Shown one piece after another: positions 1-7,134 of a stretch of DNA of 12,990 bases. The notes below the pieces were generated by a model. It was not told the DNA's origin and made no database searches. It was given only the letters and a program-made list of their open reading frames with translations. The stretch lies in assembly GCA_017553025.1 (NCBI GenBank), contig JAFZNF010000101.1:1-12990 (forward strand), written 5' to 3'. A program made the translations under genes and the position numbers. The stretch's first letter is position 1. The number at the start of each line of letters is the position of its first letter. This DNA comes from Clostridia bacterium (GTDB lineage: Bacteria; Bacillota_A; Clostridia; UBA1381).

Positions 1-444
1 AGCGATTATTGAGTTTTCTTCCTCTGGACTGAAATAACCGTTTCTCGTACCGATAATATTTATAAACGGGTATTTTGCCCTAAGATTTTCCGCCGCCTTT
101 TCCGCAACTTGGGGTTTTCCGCCGAAAAGATATAACCGCTCGCCCGAGTCTGCAATCCTTTCAATTAAGGTGCAGGCGATATCATAGCCTCCTGCACGCC
201 CTGAGAGTGGTTTTTTTAAGATTTTTGAAGCGTAAACGATACCTATGCCGTCAGGCGTCAGCATATCGGCAGAATTTAAAAGACTGCAAAATTCGCTGTC
301 CTTGTACGCCGCATAAACTATTTCGGAATTCGGGGTAAAAACCGCGTGATTTCTGTCGCTTTTAGCCATTTCCAAAATCCGCTCAGTTGCAGAATTTATC
401 GTAACATTATCAATTTTTACGCCTAAAACATTCAGTTTTTGCAT
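1..444 (-). CDS. WecG/TagA/CpsF-family glycosyltransferase (5' part, runs off left edge)
   Basis: The first 148 codons of a gene reading leftwards out of the window. The family transfers N-acetylmannosaminuronic acid or N-acetylmannosamine to an undecaprenyl-linked GlcNAc at the inner membrane face, making teichoic acid linkage units or other surface polysaccharides. Visible family features are the TPNSEIVYAA segment near residues 38-47, the LNSADMLTPDGIG block near residues 75-87 containing the Asp expected at the active site, SGRAGGYD near 102-109, and LYLFGG near 125-130. The C-terminal half lies outside the window, so substrate cannot be judged. The ATG at 444 is supported by a perfect AGGAGG five bases upstream. 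This site overlaps the parC stop codon, so the gene is probably translationally coupled to parC and last (or later) in the parE-parC operon. The family call is firm; the exact sugar is not known. Confidence 0.9.
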   Translation of the reverse strand, partial: MQKLNVLGVKIDNVTINSATERILEMAKSDRNHAVFTPNSEIVYAAYKDSEFCSLLNSADMLTPDGIGIVYASKILKKPLSGRAGGYDIACTLIERIADSGERLYLFGGKPQVAEKAAENLRAKYPFINIIGTRNGYFSPEEENSIIA

Positions 445-453
445 ATTTACCTC

Positions 454-1437
454 CTAAAACAGCGACATCTGTGTATCTTCTGTTCTTAAAAATGAGCCTG
501 CCGCAGGTATGTTTTTTGTCCTGTAGTGCTTGGTATCTATAAGACCGCTGTCTTGGGCAAGTGTTATTTTTGTCAGGGACGCACCCTTTTTGGTGATTTT
601 CATAACCTGCACACCTTGTGTTGATTTGGTGGATTTCAGCGGTATTTTTTCGGTATTGACCGCTAGTACCTTATTATTATCGGTAAATGCGACAATTTCG
701 TTTTCGCCTGACAGCCACAGCATACCCGAAAGCGGGGATTTGTCTGAATAAGCGTTGATAAGGCGCTTGCGGTTTGATTTTGTTTCGTAATTCTTAAGCT
801 CAACCTTTGCCATTTTGCCGTTTTTAAAGGCAAACAGCATAAATCCCTCGTATTTTTTCGGAATAACCGTATATACGGCTTTTTCACCCTGCTCAAAGTT
901 TAAAAGTGCAGGAAGGTATTCGCCGAGCCCTGAAACCTTGGAGTCGGGCATATCCGAGAGCCGTGATTTGTATGCTGCGCACCTGTCGGTAAATACGATT
1001 ATTTCATCGGCATTCGTTGCCTCTATGACTTGCGTTACCTCGTCATTTTCCTTTAACTTATGTTCAGAAGTTGTGGAACGCAGGGAAACTGCCGAAACTT
1101 TTTTTGCATAGCCCTCTTTTGTGACAAAAAGGGTAAGAGGGAAGTCATCAACAAATTCTTCCTCGTGATATTCCTTGATATCCTCGCCTTTAATAAGGCG
1201 GGTTCGCCTGTCTTTGCCGTACTTTTCGGAAATACTTTTAAGCTGTTTTGAAATCAGCTTTTTAAGTTCGGTTTCGCTTGATAAAATACGGTTTAATTCG
1301 TCAAGTTCCGAAAGTAATTTCTCGATTTCAGCGGTGCGGTTTATAATGTACTCTTTATTTAAGTTGCGGAGCTTTATTTCTGCGATATACTCCGCCTGCA
1401 CCTTATCAAGAGAAAATCCCGACATAAGGTTAGGCAC
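454..1437 (-). CDS. parC: Topoisomerase IV subunit A, C-terminal fragment (after in-frame stop)
   Basis: This frame continues the upstream ParC fragment without any shift. It starts at a GTG in the sequence VVPNLMSGFSL, followed by QAEYIAEIKLRNLNKEYI, the equivalent of the QAxxILxMxLxxLT segment at the end of the GyrA/ParC coiled-coil gate. Roughly the last 230 residues form the DNA-wrapping beta-propeller domain, with repeated hydrophobic strands such as IIVFTD, AVYTVIP and EIVAFTD. No canonical GyrA box is seen, which suits a topoisomerase IV subunit rather than gyrase. Homology clearly begins earlier: residues between 1539 and 1438 (KTEKLHLLTGLKKILLDID and onward) also belong to the family but lie upstream of this start. 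Separate translation is possible because AAGGAGG (1446-1452) sits eight bases before the GTG. Alone the fragment lacks the catalytic tyrosine. Stop is TAG at 454. Either a pseudogene half, a separately made wrapping domain, or a sequencing artefact. Confidence 0.85.
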   Translation of the reverse strand: MPNLMSGFSLDKVQAEYIAEIKLRNLNKEYIINRTAEIEKLLSELDELNRILSSETELKKLISKQLKSISEKYGKDRRTRLIKGEDIKEYHEEEFVDDFPLTLFVTKEGYAKKVSAVSLRSTTSEHKLKENDEVTQVIEATNADEIIVFTDRCAAYKSRLSDMPDSKVSGLGEYLPALLNFEQGEKAVYTVIPKKYEGFMLFAFKNGKMAKVELKNYETKSNRKRLINAYSDKSPLSGMLWLSGENEIVAFTDNNKVLAVNTEKIPLKSTKSTQGVQVMKITKKGASLTKITLAQDSGLIDTKHYRTKNIPAAGSFLRTEDTQMSLF

Positions 1438-1445
1438 AACGTCCG

Positions 1446-1452
1446 CCTCCTT
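1446..1452 (-). promoter_or_regulatory. Internal Shine-Dalgarno inside parC, before GTG at 1437
   Basis: The minus strand reads AAGGAGG, then eight bases, then GTG. This is as strong as any ribosome binding site in the window and would permit independent translation of the ParC C-terminal fragment about 100 bases after the in-frame stop. It also simply encodes Lys-Glu-Ala in the uninterrupted frame, so it may be fortuitous. Confidence 0.45.
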
Positions 1453-1539
1453 TTCGGTGTGGCGGATAATTGATATTGCCTTATCAATGTCTAAAAGGAT
1501 TTTTTTAAGTCCTGTTAAGAGATGCAGTTTTTCCGTCTT

Positions 1540-1542
1540 TTA
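1540..1542 (-). other. In-frame TAA interrupting parC
   Basis: The N-terminal and C-terminal ParC frames are the same frame (both have codon ends at positions equal to 1 modulo 3), so a single TAA rather than an indel separates them. The text reads FDID-stop-KTEKLHLL, whereas related GyrA/ParC proteins have an uninterrupted helix here, typically with a basic or polar residue at the stop position. One base change from AAA (Lys) or CAA (Gln) would explain it. No other disruption is seen in about 736 codons. Cause (error, recent mutation or genuine split) cannot be decided from sequence alone. Confidence 0.95.
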
Positions 1543-2664
1543 ATCAATATCAAATTTAATTGAGTTTTTTACACAGCCGAGACGGAATTTTATCCACTCG
1601 TCAAAAATACCCTTAATTCCCAAAACCATCGGCACATTGTCAATCAAAAGATTGAAATTGCAGGCAAAACTGTCCTCTAAGGGTGTCAGCTTATAAAGCT
1701 TTAGCATAAGCGCGTCTGGGTCTGTGCCTCGCTTTAAGTCAAATGTCAGCTTAAAGCCGTCAAGTCCCGTTTCGTCACGTGCGTCGGAAATTTCCTTTAG
1801 CTTATTTGCCTTTACAAGCTCCATAACCTTCCCAAGTATTGCCTCAATTGTGGTCGTGTAGGGAATTTCCCTAATCTCAATACAGTTATTCTCCTTGTCA
1901 TATTCATAAACCGCGCGCATTTTGAAACTGCCTCTGCCCGTTTCGTAAATTTCGCGCATCTGCGCCTCATCATAGAGGATTTCAGCGCCCAAAGAAAAAT
2001 CAGGCGCAGGCATAAACTCTAAAATATCGCATTTGGGGTGCTTTATATACTCGCATAGGGCAGTGCAAACCTCCTTTAAATTAAAGGAACAGATATTGCT
2101 TGCCATACCTACCGCAATTCCCTGATTGGGGTTTACCAAAATATTAGGAAATGCTACAGGGAGAAGTGTAGGCTCCTTCATTTCGCCGTCATAATTATCA
2201 ACGAATTTTACAGTATTCTTGTTTATATCCCCGAAAAATTCCTGACAAATAGGGTCTAAACGTACCTCGGTATAACGCGAGGCGGCATATGCCATATCAC
2301 GCGAATACTGTTTTCCGAAATTACCCTGAGATTCTACAAGGGGGTGCAAAAGTGCCTCGTTGCCCTTTGTAAGACGGACTAAGGTTTCGTAAATTGCACT
2401 GTCGCCGTGGGGGTTTAATTTCATTGTCTGTCCCACAACGTTTGCCGATTTTGTGAGCTTTCCGCCCAAAAGCCCCATTTTATACATTGTGTAAAGGAGC
2501 TTTCTGTGCGCAGGTTTTAATCCGTCAATTTCGGGGATTGCGCGCGATACTATAACGCTCATTGCATAGGGCATATAGTTTGATTCAAGTGTTTCGCATA
2601 TAGGCTGTTCTTCTATCGGAGCAGGAATATAATTTTGCTCGTCAGTATTTTTCTTTTTTGCCAT
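1540..2664 (-). CDS. parC: Topoisomerase IV subunit A, N-terminal breakage-reunion fragment, ends at in-frame TAA
   Basis: N-terminal 374 residues of the DNA-cleaving subunit of a type IIA topoisomerase, the partner of ParE. The winged-helix domain is intact: MPYAMSVIVSRAIPEIDGLK (residues 31-50), PAHRKLLYTM, KSANVVGQTMKLNPHGDSAIYE, and ASRYTEVRL with the catalytic Tyr131 after Arg130. The quinolone-determining positions are Ser89 and Glu93, the usual susceptible state. The tower domain follows, and the protein ends at KFDID, just inside the first helix of the coiled-coil C-gate. A complete ParC is about twice this length, so this product would lack the C-gate dimer interface and wrapping domain. 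Start ATG at 2664 has AAAGGAG eight bases upstream and lies 15 bases after parE. The frame reopens immediately after the stop; counting through, the full gene would be about 736 codons, normal for the family. Confidence 0.9.
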   Translation of the reverse strand: MAKKKNTDEQNYIPAPIEEQPICETLESNYMPYAMSVIVSRAIPEIDGLKPAHRKLLYTMYKMGLLGGKLTKSANVVGQTMKLNPHGDSAIYETLVRLTKGNEALLHPLVESQGNFGKQYSRDMAYAASRYTEVRLDPICQEFFGDINKNTVKFVDNYDGEMKEPTLLPVAFPNILVNPNQGIAVGMASNICSFNLKEVCTALCEYIKHPKCDILEFMPAPDFSLGAEILYDEAQMREIYETGRGSFKMRAVYEYDKENNCIEIREIPYTTTIEAILGKVMELVKANKLKEISDARDETGLDGFKLTFDLKRGTDPDALMLKLYKLTPLEDSFACNFNLLIDNVPMVLGIKGIFDEWIKFRLGCVKNSIKFDID

Positions 2665-2679
2665 TTTTCTTGCTCCTTT

Positions 2680-4692
2680 CTAACTTATGTCAAGCATTTC
2701 CATATACAAATGCCCGTTTTTAGCTATATGCTCTTTTCTCTCTGAAAGTTTATCGCCCAAAAGTATGTCAAAAACCTCCGCCGTACGTTCAATATTCTCG
2801 GGCGTAACGCGGATAAGTCTTCGTGTTGCGGGGTGCATAGTCGTAAGGCTCATCATTTCGGGCTGGTTTTCGCCAAGACCTTTGCTCCGCTTGATGTCGG
2901 TGTCGGAACGGTCGATGCCCTCTTCTTCCAGCTTTGTAAGAATTGATTCCTTTTCGCCGTCCGAGTAGGCAAAAAGTTTTTCGCCTTTTCTTTTGGATTT
3001 TTCAATGGTAATTTCATAAAGCGGAGATTCTGCAATATAAACCTTGCCCATATCTATAAGACTCGGCATAAGTCGGTAAATCATAGTCAGTACCAGTGTG
3101 CGGATTTGAAATCCGTCAACGTCTGCATCGGTGCAAATTATTACCTTGTCCCACCTCAAGTTATCGATATTGAATTCCTCAATGCCTTTTATGTGCTTTG
3201 ATTTTATCTCAATTCCGCAACCTAAGACCTTTACCAAATCCAAAATTACATCGCTTTTGAAAATCTTGTTATAATCAGCCTTTAAGCAGTTTAAAATCTT
3301 TCCGCGTATCGGCATAATTGCCTGAAATGACGCATCTCTTGCGAGTTTGCACGAGCCGAGCGCAGAATCGCCCTCAACGATATAAACCTCACGCTTTGAA
3401 ATGTCCTTGCTTCGGCAGTCAACGAATTTTTCCACCCTGTTTGTGATGTCCATTGTGCCTGTAAGTTTCTTTTTTGTGTCAATTCGCACTTTTTCAGCAT
3501 TTTCACGGCTTCTTTTGTTTATTAAAACCTGATTTGCGATTTTTTCGGCGTCGGTTTTATTTTCGATAAAATATACTTCGAGCTTATGACGTAAGAATTC
3601 GGTCATAGCGTCCTGAATAAATTTGTTATTTATCGCCTTTTTCGTCTGGTTTTCATAGCTTGTATGCGTGGAAAATGAATTTATAACAAGTGCCAAGCAG
3701 TCGGAAACGTCTGTAAAAGTGATTTTTGATTCATTTTTGTTATATTTTCCGATCTGCTTAAGATACTGGTCAATGGCATACACAAAAGCGTTTTTTACCG
3801 CCTTATCGGGTGCGCCTCCGTGTTCTAACCAGCTGGAATTATGGTAATATTCCAAAAGATTTACGCTTGTAGAAAAACAAAATGCAATCTGCATTTTCAC
3901 CTTATACTCGGGCTTGTCCTCACGGTCGCGTCCGACGCGCTCGGCGTCCCACACCTCAGTTTGCGTAAAAGAGTTTTCGCCAACCAAATCGTTTAAATAA
4001 TCAACAATGCCGTTTTTGTAATAGTATTCAAAAAGCTCGGTACCCGTTTCGGTTTCGTTATAGAAAACAAAGCGTATACCTGCATTTGTCATAGCCTGTT
4101 TTTGCAGGGTATCCTTGAAAAATTCAACAGGTATATTTATGTCGGTAAAAACGTCTCTGTCGGGACGCCATTTTGTAACAGTTCCCGTTTTGGCGGAGGG
4201 TACAGGAGTTTTGGTAAGTCCGCCGATATTTTCGCCCTTTTCAAAATGCAGAAGATAGCAAGTCTTGTCGCGGATAACCTCAACGTCCATATACTCGGAC
4301 GAATACTGTGTGGCGCAAGCGCCCAAGCCGTTTAAACCGAGGCTGTACTCATACATACCGCCGTCGTTATTGTTGTATTTTCCGCCTGCGTAAAGCTCGC
4401 AGAATACCAGCTCCCAGTTGTAGCGGTTTTCCTTTTCGTTAAAATCGAGCGGAATACCGCGTCCGTAGTCGCGGACCTCAATACTTGAGTCCTTAAAGCG
4501 GGTTACTTCAATAATGTTTCCGTAGCCCTCGCGCGCCTCGTCAATGGAGTTGGACAAAATCTCAAAAAAGGAATGTTCACAGCCTTCTAAGCCGTCCGAA
4601 CCGAAAATTACGGCAGGACGTTTTCGCACTCTGTCGGCGCCTTTTAAACTTGTTATGCTTTGATTTCCGTATTCTTCTTTTTGCTTTGGCAT
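2680..4692 (-). CDS. parE: DNA topoisomerase IV subunit B (ParE)
   Basis: ATPase subunit of a type IIA topoisomerase, 670 residues, intact. The GHKL ATPase shows FFEILSNSIDEA with catalytic Glu44, Asn48 and Asp51, DYGRGIP (Asp75), the GLNGLGA lid (118-125) and TGT near 169-171. The transducer carries the QTK loop (Gln349-Lys351). The TOPRIM domain has EGDSA (440-444), MPIRGKILN in place of the usual PLRGKxLN, and TDADVDG (521-527) for metal-dependent cleavage. It ends with KGLGENQPEMM and the HPATRRL block. Clostridia commonly carry this divergent pair alongside a separate gyrase; gyrase is not in this window, so ParE rather than GyrB is inferred from sequence style and from parC lying 15 bases downstream. 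ATG at 4692 is preceded by AGAAAGGA. A consensus promoter lies upstream. Confidence 0.93.
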   Translation of the reverse strand: MPKQKEEYGNQSITSLKGADRVRKRPAVIFGSDGLEGCEHSFFEILSNSIDEAREGYGNIIEVTRFKDSSIEVRDYGRGIPLDFNEKENRYNWELVFCELYAGGKYNNNDGGMYEYSLGLNGLGACATQYSSEYMDVEVIRDKTCYLLHFEKGENIGGLTKTPVPSAKTGTVTKWRPDRDVFTDINIPVEFFKDTLQKQAMTNAGIRFVFYNETETGTELFEYYYKNGIVDYLNDLVGENSFTQTEVWDAERVGRDREDKPEYKVKMQIAFCFSTSVNLLEYYHNSSWLEHGGAPDKAVKNAFVYAIDQYLKQIGKYNKNESKITFTDVSDCLALVINSFSTHTSYENQTKKAINNKFIQDAMTEFLRHKLEVYFIENKTDAEKIANQVLINKRSRENAEKVRIDTKKKLTGTMDITNRVEKFVDCRSKDISKREVYIVEGDSALGSCKLARDASFQAIMPIRGKILNCLKADYNKIFKSDVILDLVKVLGCGIEIKSKHIKGIEEFNIDNLRWDKVIICTDADVDGFQIRTLVLTMIYRLMPSLIDMGKVYIAESPLYEITIEKSKRKGEKLFAYSDGEKESILTKLEEEGIDRSDTDIKRSKGLGENQPEMMSLTTMHPATRRLIRVTPENIERTAEVFDILLGDKLSERKEHIAKNGHLYMEMLDIS

Positions 4693-4746
4693 AGCAAAAT
4701 CCTTTCTGTATCAATATATTTGAAATTTTACAATAATTACGTATAT

Positions 4747-4775
4747 ATTATACCATATTTAGTGAATTTTGTCAA
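4747..4775 (-). promoter_or_regulatory. Consensus sigma-A promoter of parE-parC
   Basis: On the minus strand TTGACA (4775-4770) and TATAAT (4752-4747) match both consensus hexamers, with a 17-base spacer and a TATGG extended -10. It lies about 55 bases upstream of the parE start and faces away from the promoter of the cysteine-cluster gene. Confidence 0.9.
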
Positions 4776-4790
4776 ATTATATTAATAGTA

Positions 4791-4819
4791 TTGTAATTAT
4801 GAAAAAAATGTGATAGAAT
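4791..4819 (+). promoter_or_regulatory. Sigma-A promoter of the cysteine-cluster/VanW/topB unit
   Basis: TTGTAA (4791-4796), 17-base spacer, TAGAAT (4814-4819), preceded by TGTGA, a TRTGn extended -10. Transcription would begin near 4826, which rules out translation from the upstream GTG at 4829. The early transcript carries AGTGAGG-TTTTA (4828-4839), also seen after the promoter at 11560. Confidence 0.8.
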
Positions 4820-4867
4820 GCAGTATAAGTGAGGTTTTACCTATTTTATACGGAAGGTATGAAAATA

Positions 4868-5389
4868 ATGAATGTAGAATATGTATATCTGCAGCTTTAC
4901 AGACTTTTTGATAAAGCGACTCCTATCTTTAGTGACTGCGGAAAGCTGTGCGGCAAGCGGTGCTGCCGCGGCGATGATGCGGGAATGTACCTTTTTCCCG
5001 GCGAGGAAAGGGTTTTTAAACTTCTTGCTCCCGATTGGGCAGAGTTGGAAAAGTCGGATTTTTCATATGATTTTAATGGAAAAACAAAGAATGTACCGAT
5101 TTTGTTTTGCAAAGGCAGTTGCGACCGTTATCAAAGACCGCTTGCCTGTCGGATTTTTCCGCTGACACCGTACATAAATGATGTTAAAAAAGCAGAAATT
5201 ATAGTCGACCCCAGAGCAAAAGCGATATGTCCGCTTGCAAAAACGCTTGATATTGCGGATTTTGACCAGAAATTTGTAAGAAATGTTAAAAGGGCGTTTT
5301 CGGTGCTTTTGAAAAACAGAGAAATCGCAGAGTATCTTAAAAGCTATTCCCGATACATAGATGAATATAAAAAGTTTTTTAGAGAGTGA
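4868..5389 (+). CDS. Cysteine-cluster protein (YkgJ-like), function unknown
   Basis: A 173-residue soluble protein with eight cysteines. Four lie in an N-terminal cluster, CGKLCGKRCC (Cys24, 28, 32, 33). Three lie in CKGSCDRYQRPLAC (Cys81, 85, 94), followed directly by RIFPLTPY, and the last is Cys121 in the motif AICPL. This resembles the CxxxC..CC / C...C..RP..CR pattern of YkgJ-type proteins, proposed to bind zinc or an iron-sulphur centre; no biochemical role is established. There is no signal peptide or membrane segment, so it is cytoplasmic. I chose ATG 4868, ten bases after GGAAGG; ATG 4859 is too close to that site and GTG 4829 sits at the predicted transcript start. The stop codon is six bases before the start of the VanW gene, so the two are probably co-translated. 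Family assignment is by motif only. Confidence 0.75.
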   Translation: MNVEYVYLQLYRLFDKATPIFSDCGKLCGKRCCRGDDAGMYLFPGEERVFKLLAPDWAELEKSDFSYDFNGKTKNVPILFCKGSCDRYQRPLACRIFPLTPYINDVKKAEIIVDPRAKAICPLAKTLDIADFDQKFVRNVKRAFSVLLKNREIAEYLKSYSRYIDEYKKFFRE

Positions 5390-5394
5390 TTGAT

Positions 5395-7110
5395 ATGAAA
5401 AGACAAAGAAAAGCCGAAAAAAAAGAATTCTTAAAAAGTAAAGCTGTGAAAATAACAGCCATTGTAGTTGCTGCGCTGCTTGTATTAACAGGCGGGGCTT
5501 TTGCTGCGCTTAATCCGGGTAACAAAATTGCGAAAGGTGTAAGCGTGAACGGAATAAATGTCGGAGGTATGACTAAGGAAAATGCAAAAAATGCAATAGA
5601 GGACGGCAAAAATATAGAGGGGCGGTCAGTAACCTTAAAGGACAGTGTGTCGGGAGCGGAAAAGAGCTTTGCTCTGGAGGAGGCAGAACTTAAAAGGGAT
5701 ATTGACAAGACTGTGGAAGATGCCTATAGCATCGGCAGAGGCGGCGGACTTATAGGAGATACGGTATCTCTTATCAAACTGCTGTTTTCGCCCATAGATA
5801 TGCCCTACAGCTATACCTATAATGATGAAAAACTATCTGCAATACTTTATGATTTCGGCGTTTTTGTAAATGGAGAGCAGAACAACTATGTTTTGGAATT
5901 CGGTGATGGTACCGTTACAGTAAAAAAGGGCACAAAGGGACAGGATAAAGATGTTACCGATTTAAAAGATGCATTTATTGCATCAATAGAAAAAGAGGAC
6001 TATGACGTTTTATTAACGCTCGAAACCAAAAATCCGCCAGAGCCAAGCGTAAAAAGCCTGTATGATGAAATTTATATAAAACCGCAGGACGCAACCTATG
6101 AAATTGCAAACGGGAAGATGACGATAACTCCCGAGCAGGACGGCAGAGAGATTGACAAAGCTGAGGCAGAGGCAAATATTGAAGCGATTAAGGCGGGGAA
6201 TACCGTAACGCTTAAGGTGATAACTCTAAAGCCTGAAGTTACGGAAAGCTCAATAAATGCACAGCTTTTCGGAACGGTTCTCGGCAAATTTGCAACGTCA
6301 TATGCAACATCATCAAAAAACAGAAGCGATAATGTTGAACTTGCGGCAAGCAGAATTAACGGCATAATACTGATGCCTGACGAGGAGTTTTCCTATAATA
6401 AAACCGTAGGACAGCGGACTGCGGCGAACGGATTTAAGGAAGCGCCTGTATTTGAAAACGGAGAAACTGTGCAAGGTATGGGCGGAGGCGTGTGTCAGGT
6501 GAGCAGTACACTTTACTCTGCAGTTTTGTATGCGGATTTAAAGGTGCTGGAACGGCAGAGCCATTCGCTTACCGTTTCGTATGTGCCAAAAGGTCAGGAC
6601 GCAACTGTTGCCTATGGCTCAATCGATTTTAAGTTTAAGAATGACACAAAAAATCCGATAAAGATTACGGCAAAAACAGGCGGAAAATCGCTTGAAATAT
6701 CGGTATGGGGTGCAAAACCCGAGAAAGAGAAAAAAGTTGAAATAATAAATACCGTAACGGAAACAAAATCTCCGACAGTTGAAGAGGTTACTGAGCCTGG
6801 TATGAAACTTGGCGAAAGAAAGGTTGTATCAAACGGAAAGACGGGTTATACTGTAGCAACAGTCCGTAAGGTTTACGAAAACGGAAAGGAAGTAAAGTCG
6901 GAAAAAATGCCTGTCAGCAAGTATAAGATGGTTCCTACAAAGGTTATGGTAGGCTCTGCCTCCGTCCCTGTTTTTGAAGAGGTAACTGAAGAAGAAAAAG
7001 AGGACAGCAAAACGGAAACAAAGACGGAGGAAAATAAAGAAGAGAGAAAAGAAGAGACAGATGAGAAAAAAACCATTGAAAGACCTGGTGCAAATACAGA
7101 AGAAGAATAA
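5395..7110 (+). CDS. VanW-domain cell-wall protein with G5 domain (candidate L,D-transpeptidase)
   Basis: A 571-residue membrane-anchored extracellular protein. A basic N-terminus precedes one hydrophobic segment (about residues 18-39) with no cleavage motif that I trust. Next comes a region of about 50-280 resembling the YoaR/PG_binding_4 peptidoglycan-binding fold, beginning GVSVNGINVGGMT. The VanW domain is about 312-440 and includes PDEEFSYNKTVG and GMGGGVCQVSSTLYSAVL. A G5 domain follows (about 446-520), then an acidic/lysine-rich tail rich in EETK repeats (528-571). Cys367 is the only cysteine in the protein. VanW domains in Clostridioides difficile have been reported to act as L,D-transpeptidases that make 3-3 peptidoglycan cross-links with a catalytic cysteine; by analogy Cys367 is the candidate nucleophile, which is inference here. 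Despite the name it says nothing about vancomycin resistance. ATG 5395 was preferred to GTG 5386, which overlaps the upstream stop. Confidence 0.92.
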   Translation: MKRQRKAEKKEFLKSKAVKITAIVVAALLVLTGGAFAALNPGNKIAKGVSVNGINVGGMTKENAKNAIEDGKNIEGRSVTLKDSVSGAEKSFALEEAELKRDIDKTVEDAYSIGRGGGLIGDTVSLIKLLFSPIDMPYSYTYNDEKLSAILYDFGVFVNGEQNNYVLEFGDGTVTVKKGTKGQDKDVTDLKDAFIASIEKEDYDVLLTLETKNPPEPSVKSLYDEIYIKPQDATYEIANGKMTITPEQDGREIDKAEAEANIEAIKAGNTVTLKVITLKPEVTESSINAQLFGTVLGKFATSYATSSKNRSDNVELAASRINGIILMPDEEFSYNKTVGQRTAANGFKEAPVFENGETVQGMGGGVCQVSSTLYSAVLYADLKVLERQSHSLTVSYVPKGQDATVAYGSIDFKFKNDTKNPIKITAKTGGKSLEISVWGAKPEKEKKVEIINTVTETKSPTVEEVTEPGMKLGERKVVSNGKTGYTVATVRKVYENGKEVKSEKMPVSKYKMVPTKVMVGSASVPVFEEVTEEEKEDSKTETKTEENKEERKEETDEKKTIERPGANTEEE

Positions 7111-7134
7111 AAATCAGGAAAGGCGGGTATTGCT

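Noticed and set aside
1540..1542. Genetic code reassignment of TAA to explain the parC stop
   Set aside because: Other genes here end naturally at TAA (VanW gene, topB, both XRE regulators), so TAA is a normal stop.
4829..4867. Start of the cysteine-cluster protein at GTG 4829
   Set aside because: It sits at the predicted transcript start with no room for a ribosome site.
5395..7110. Vancomycin resistance determinant because of the VanW name
   Set aside because: None of vanA/B, vanH, vanX, vanR or vanS is present; VanW-domain proteins are common in susceptible Clostridia.
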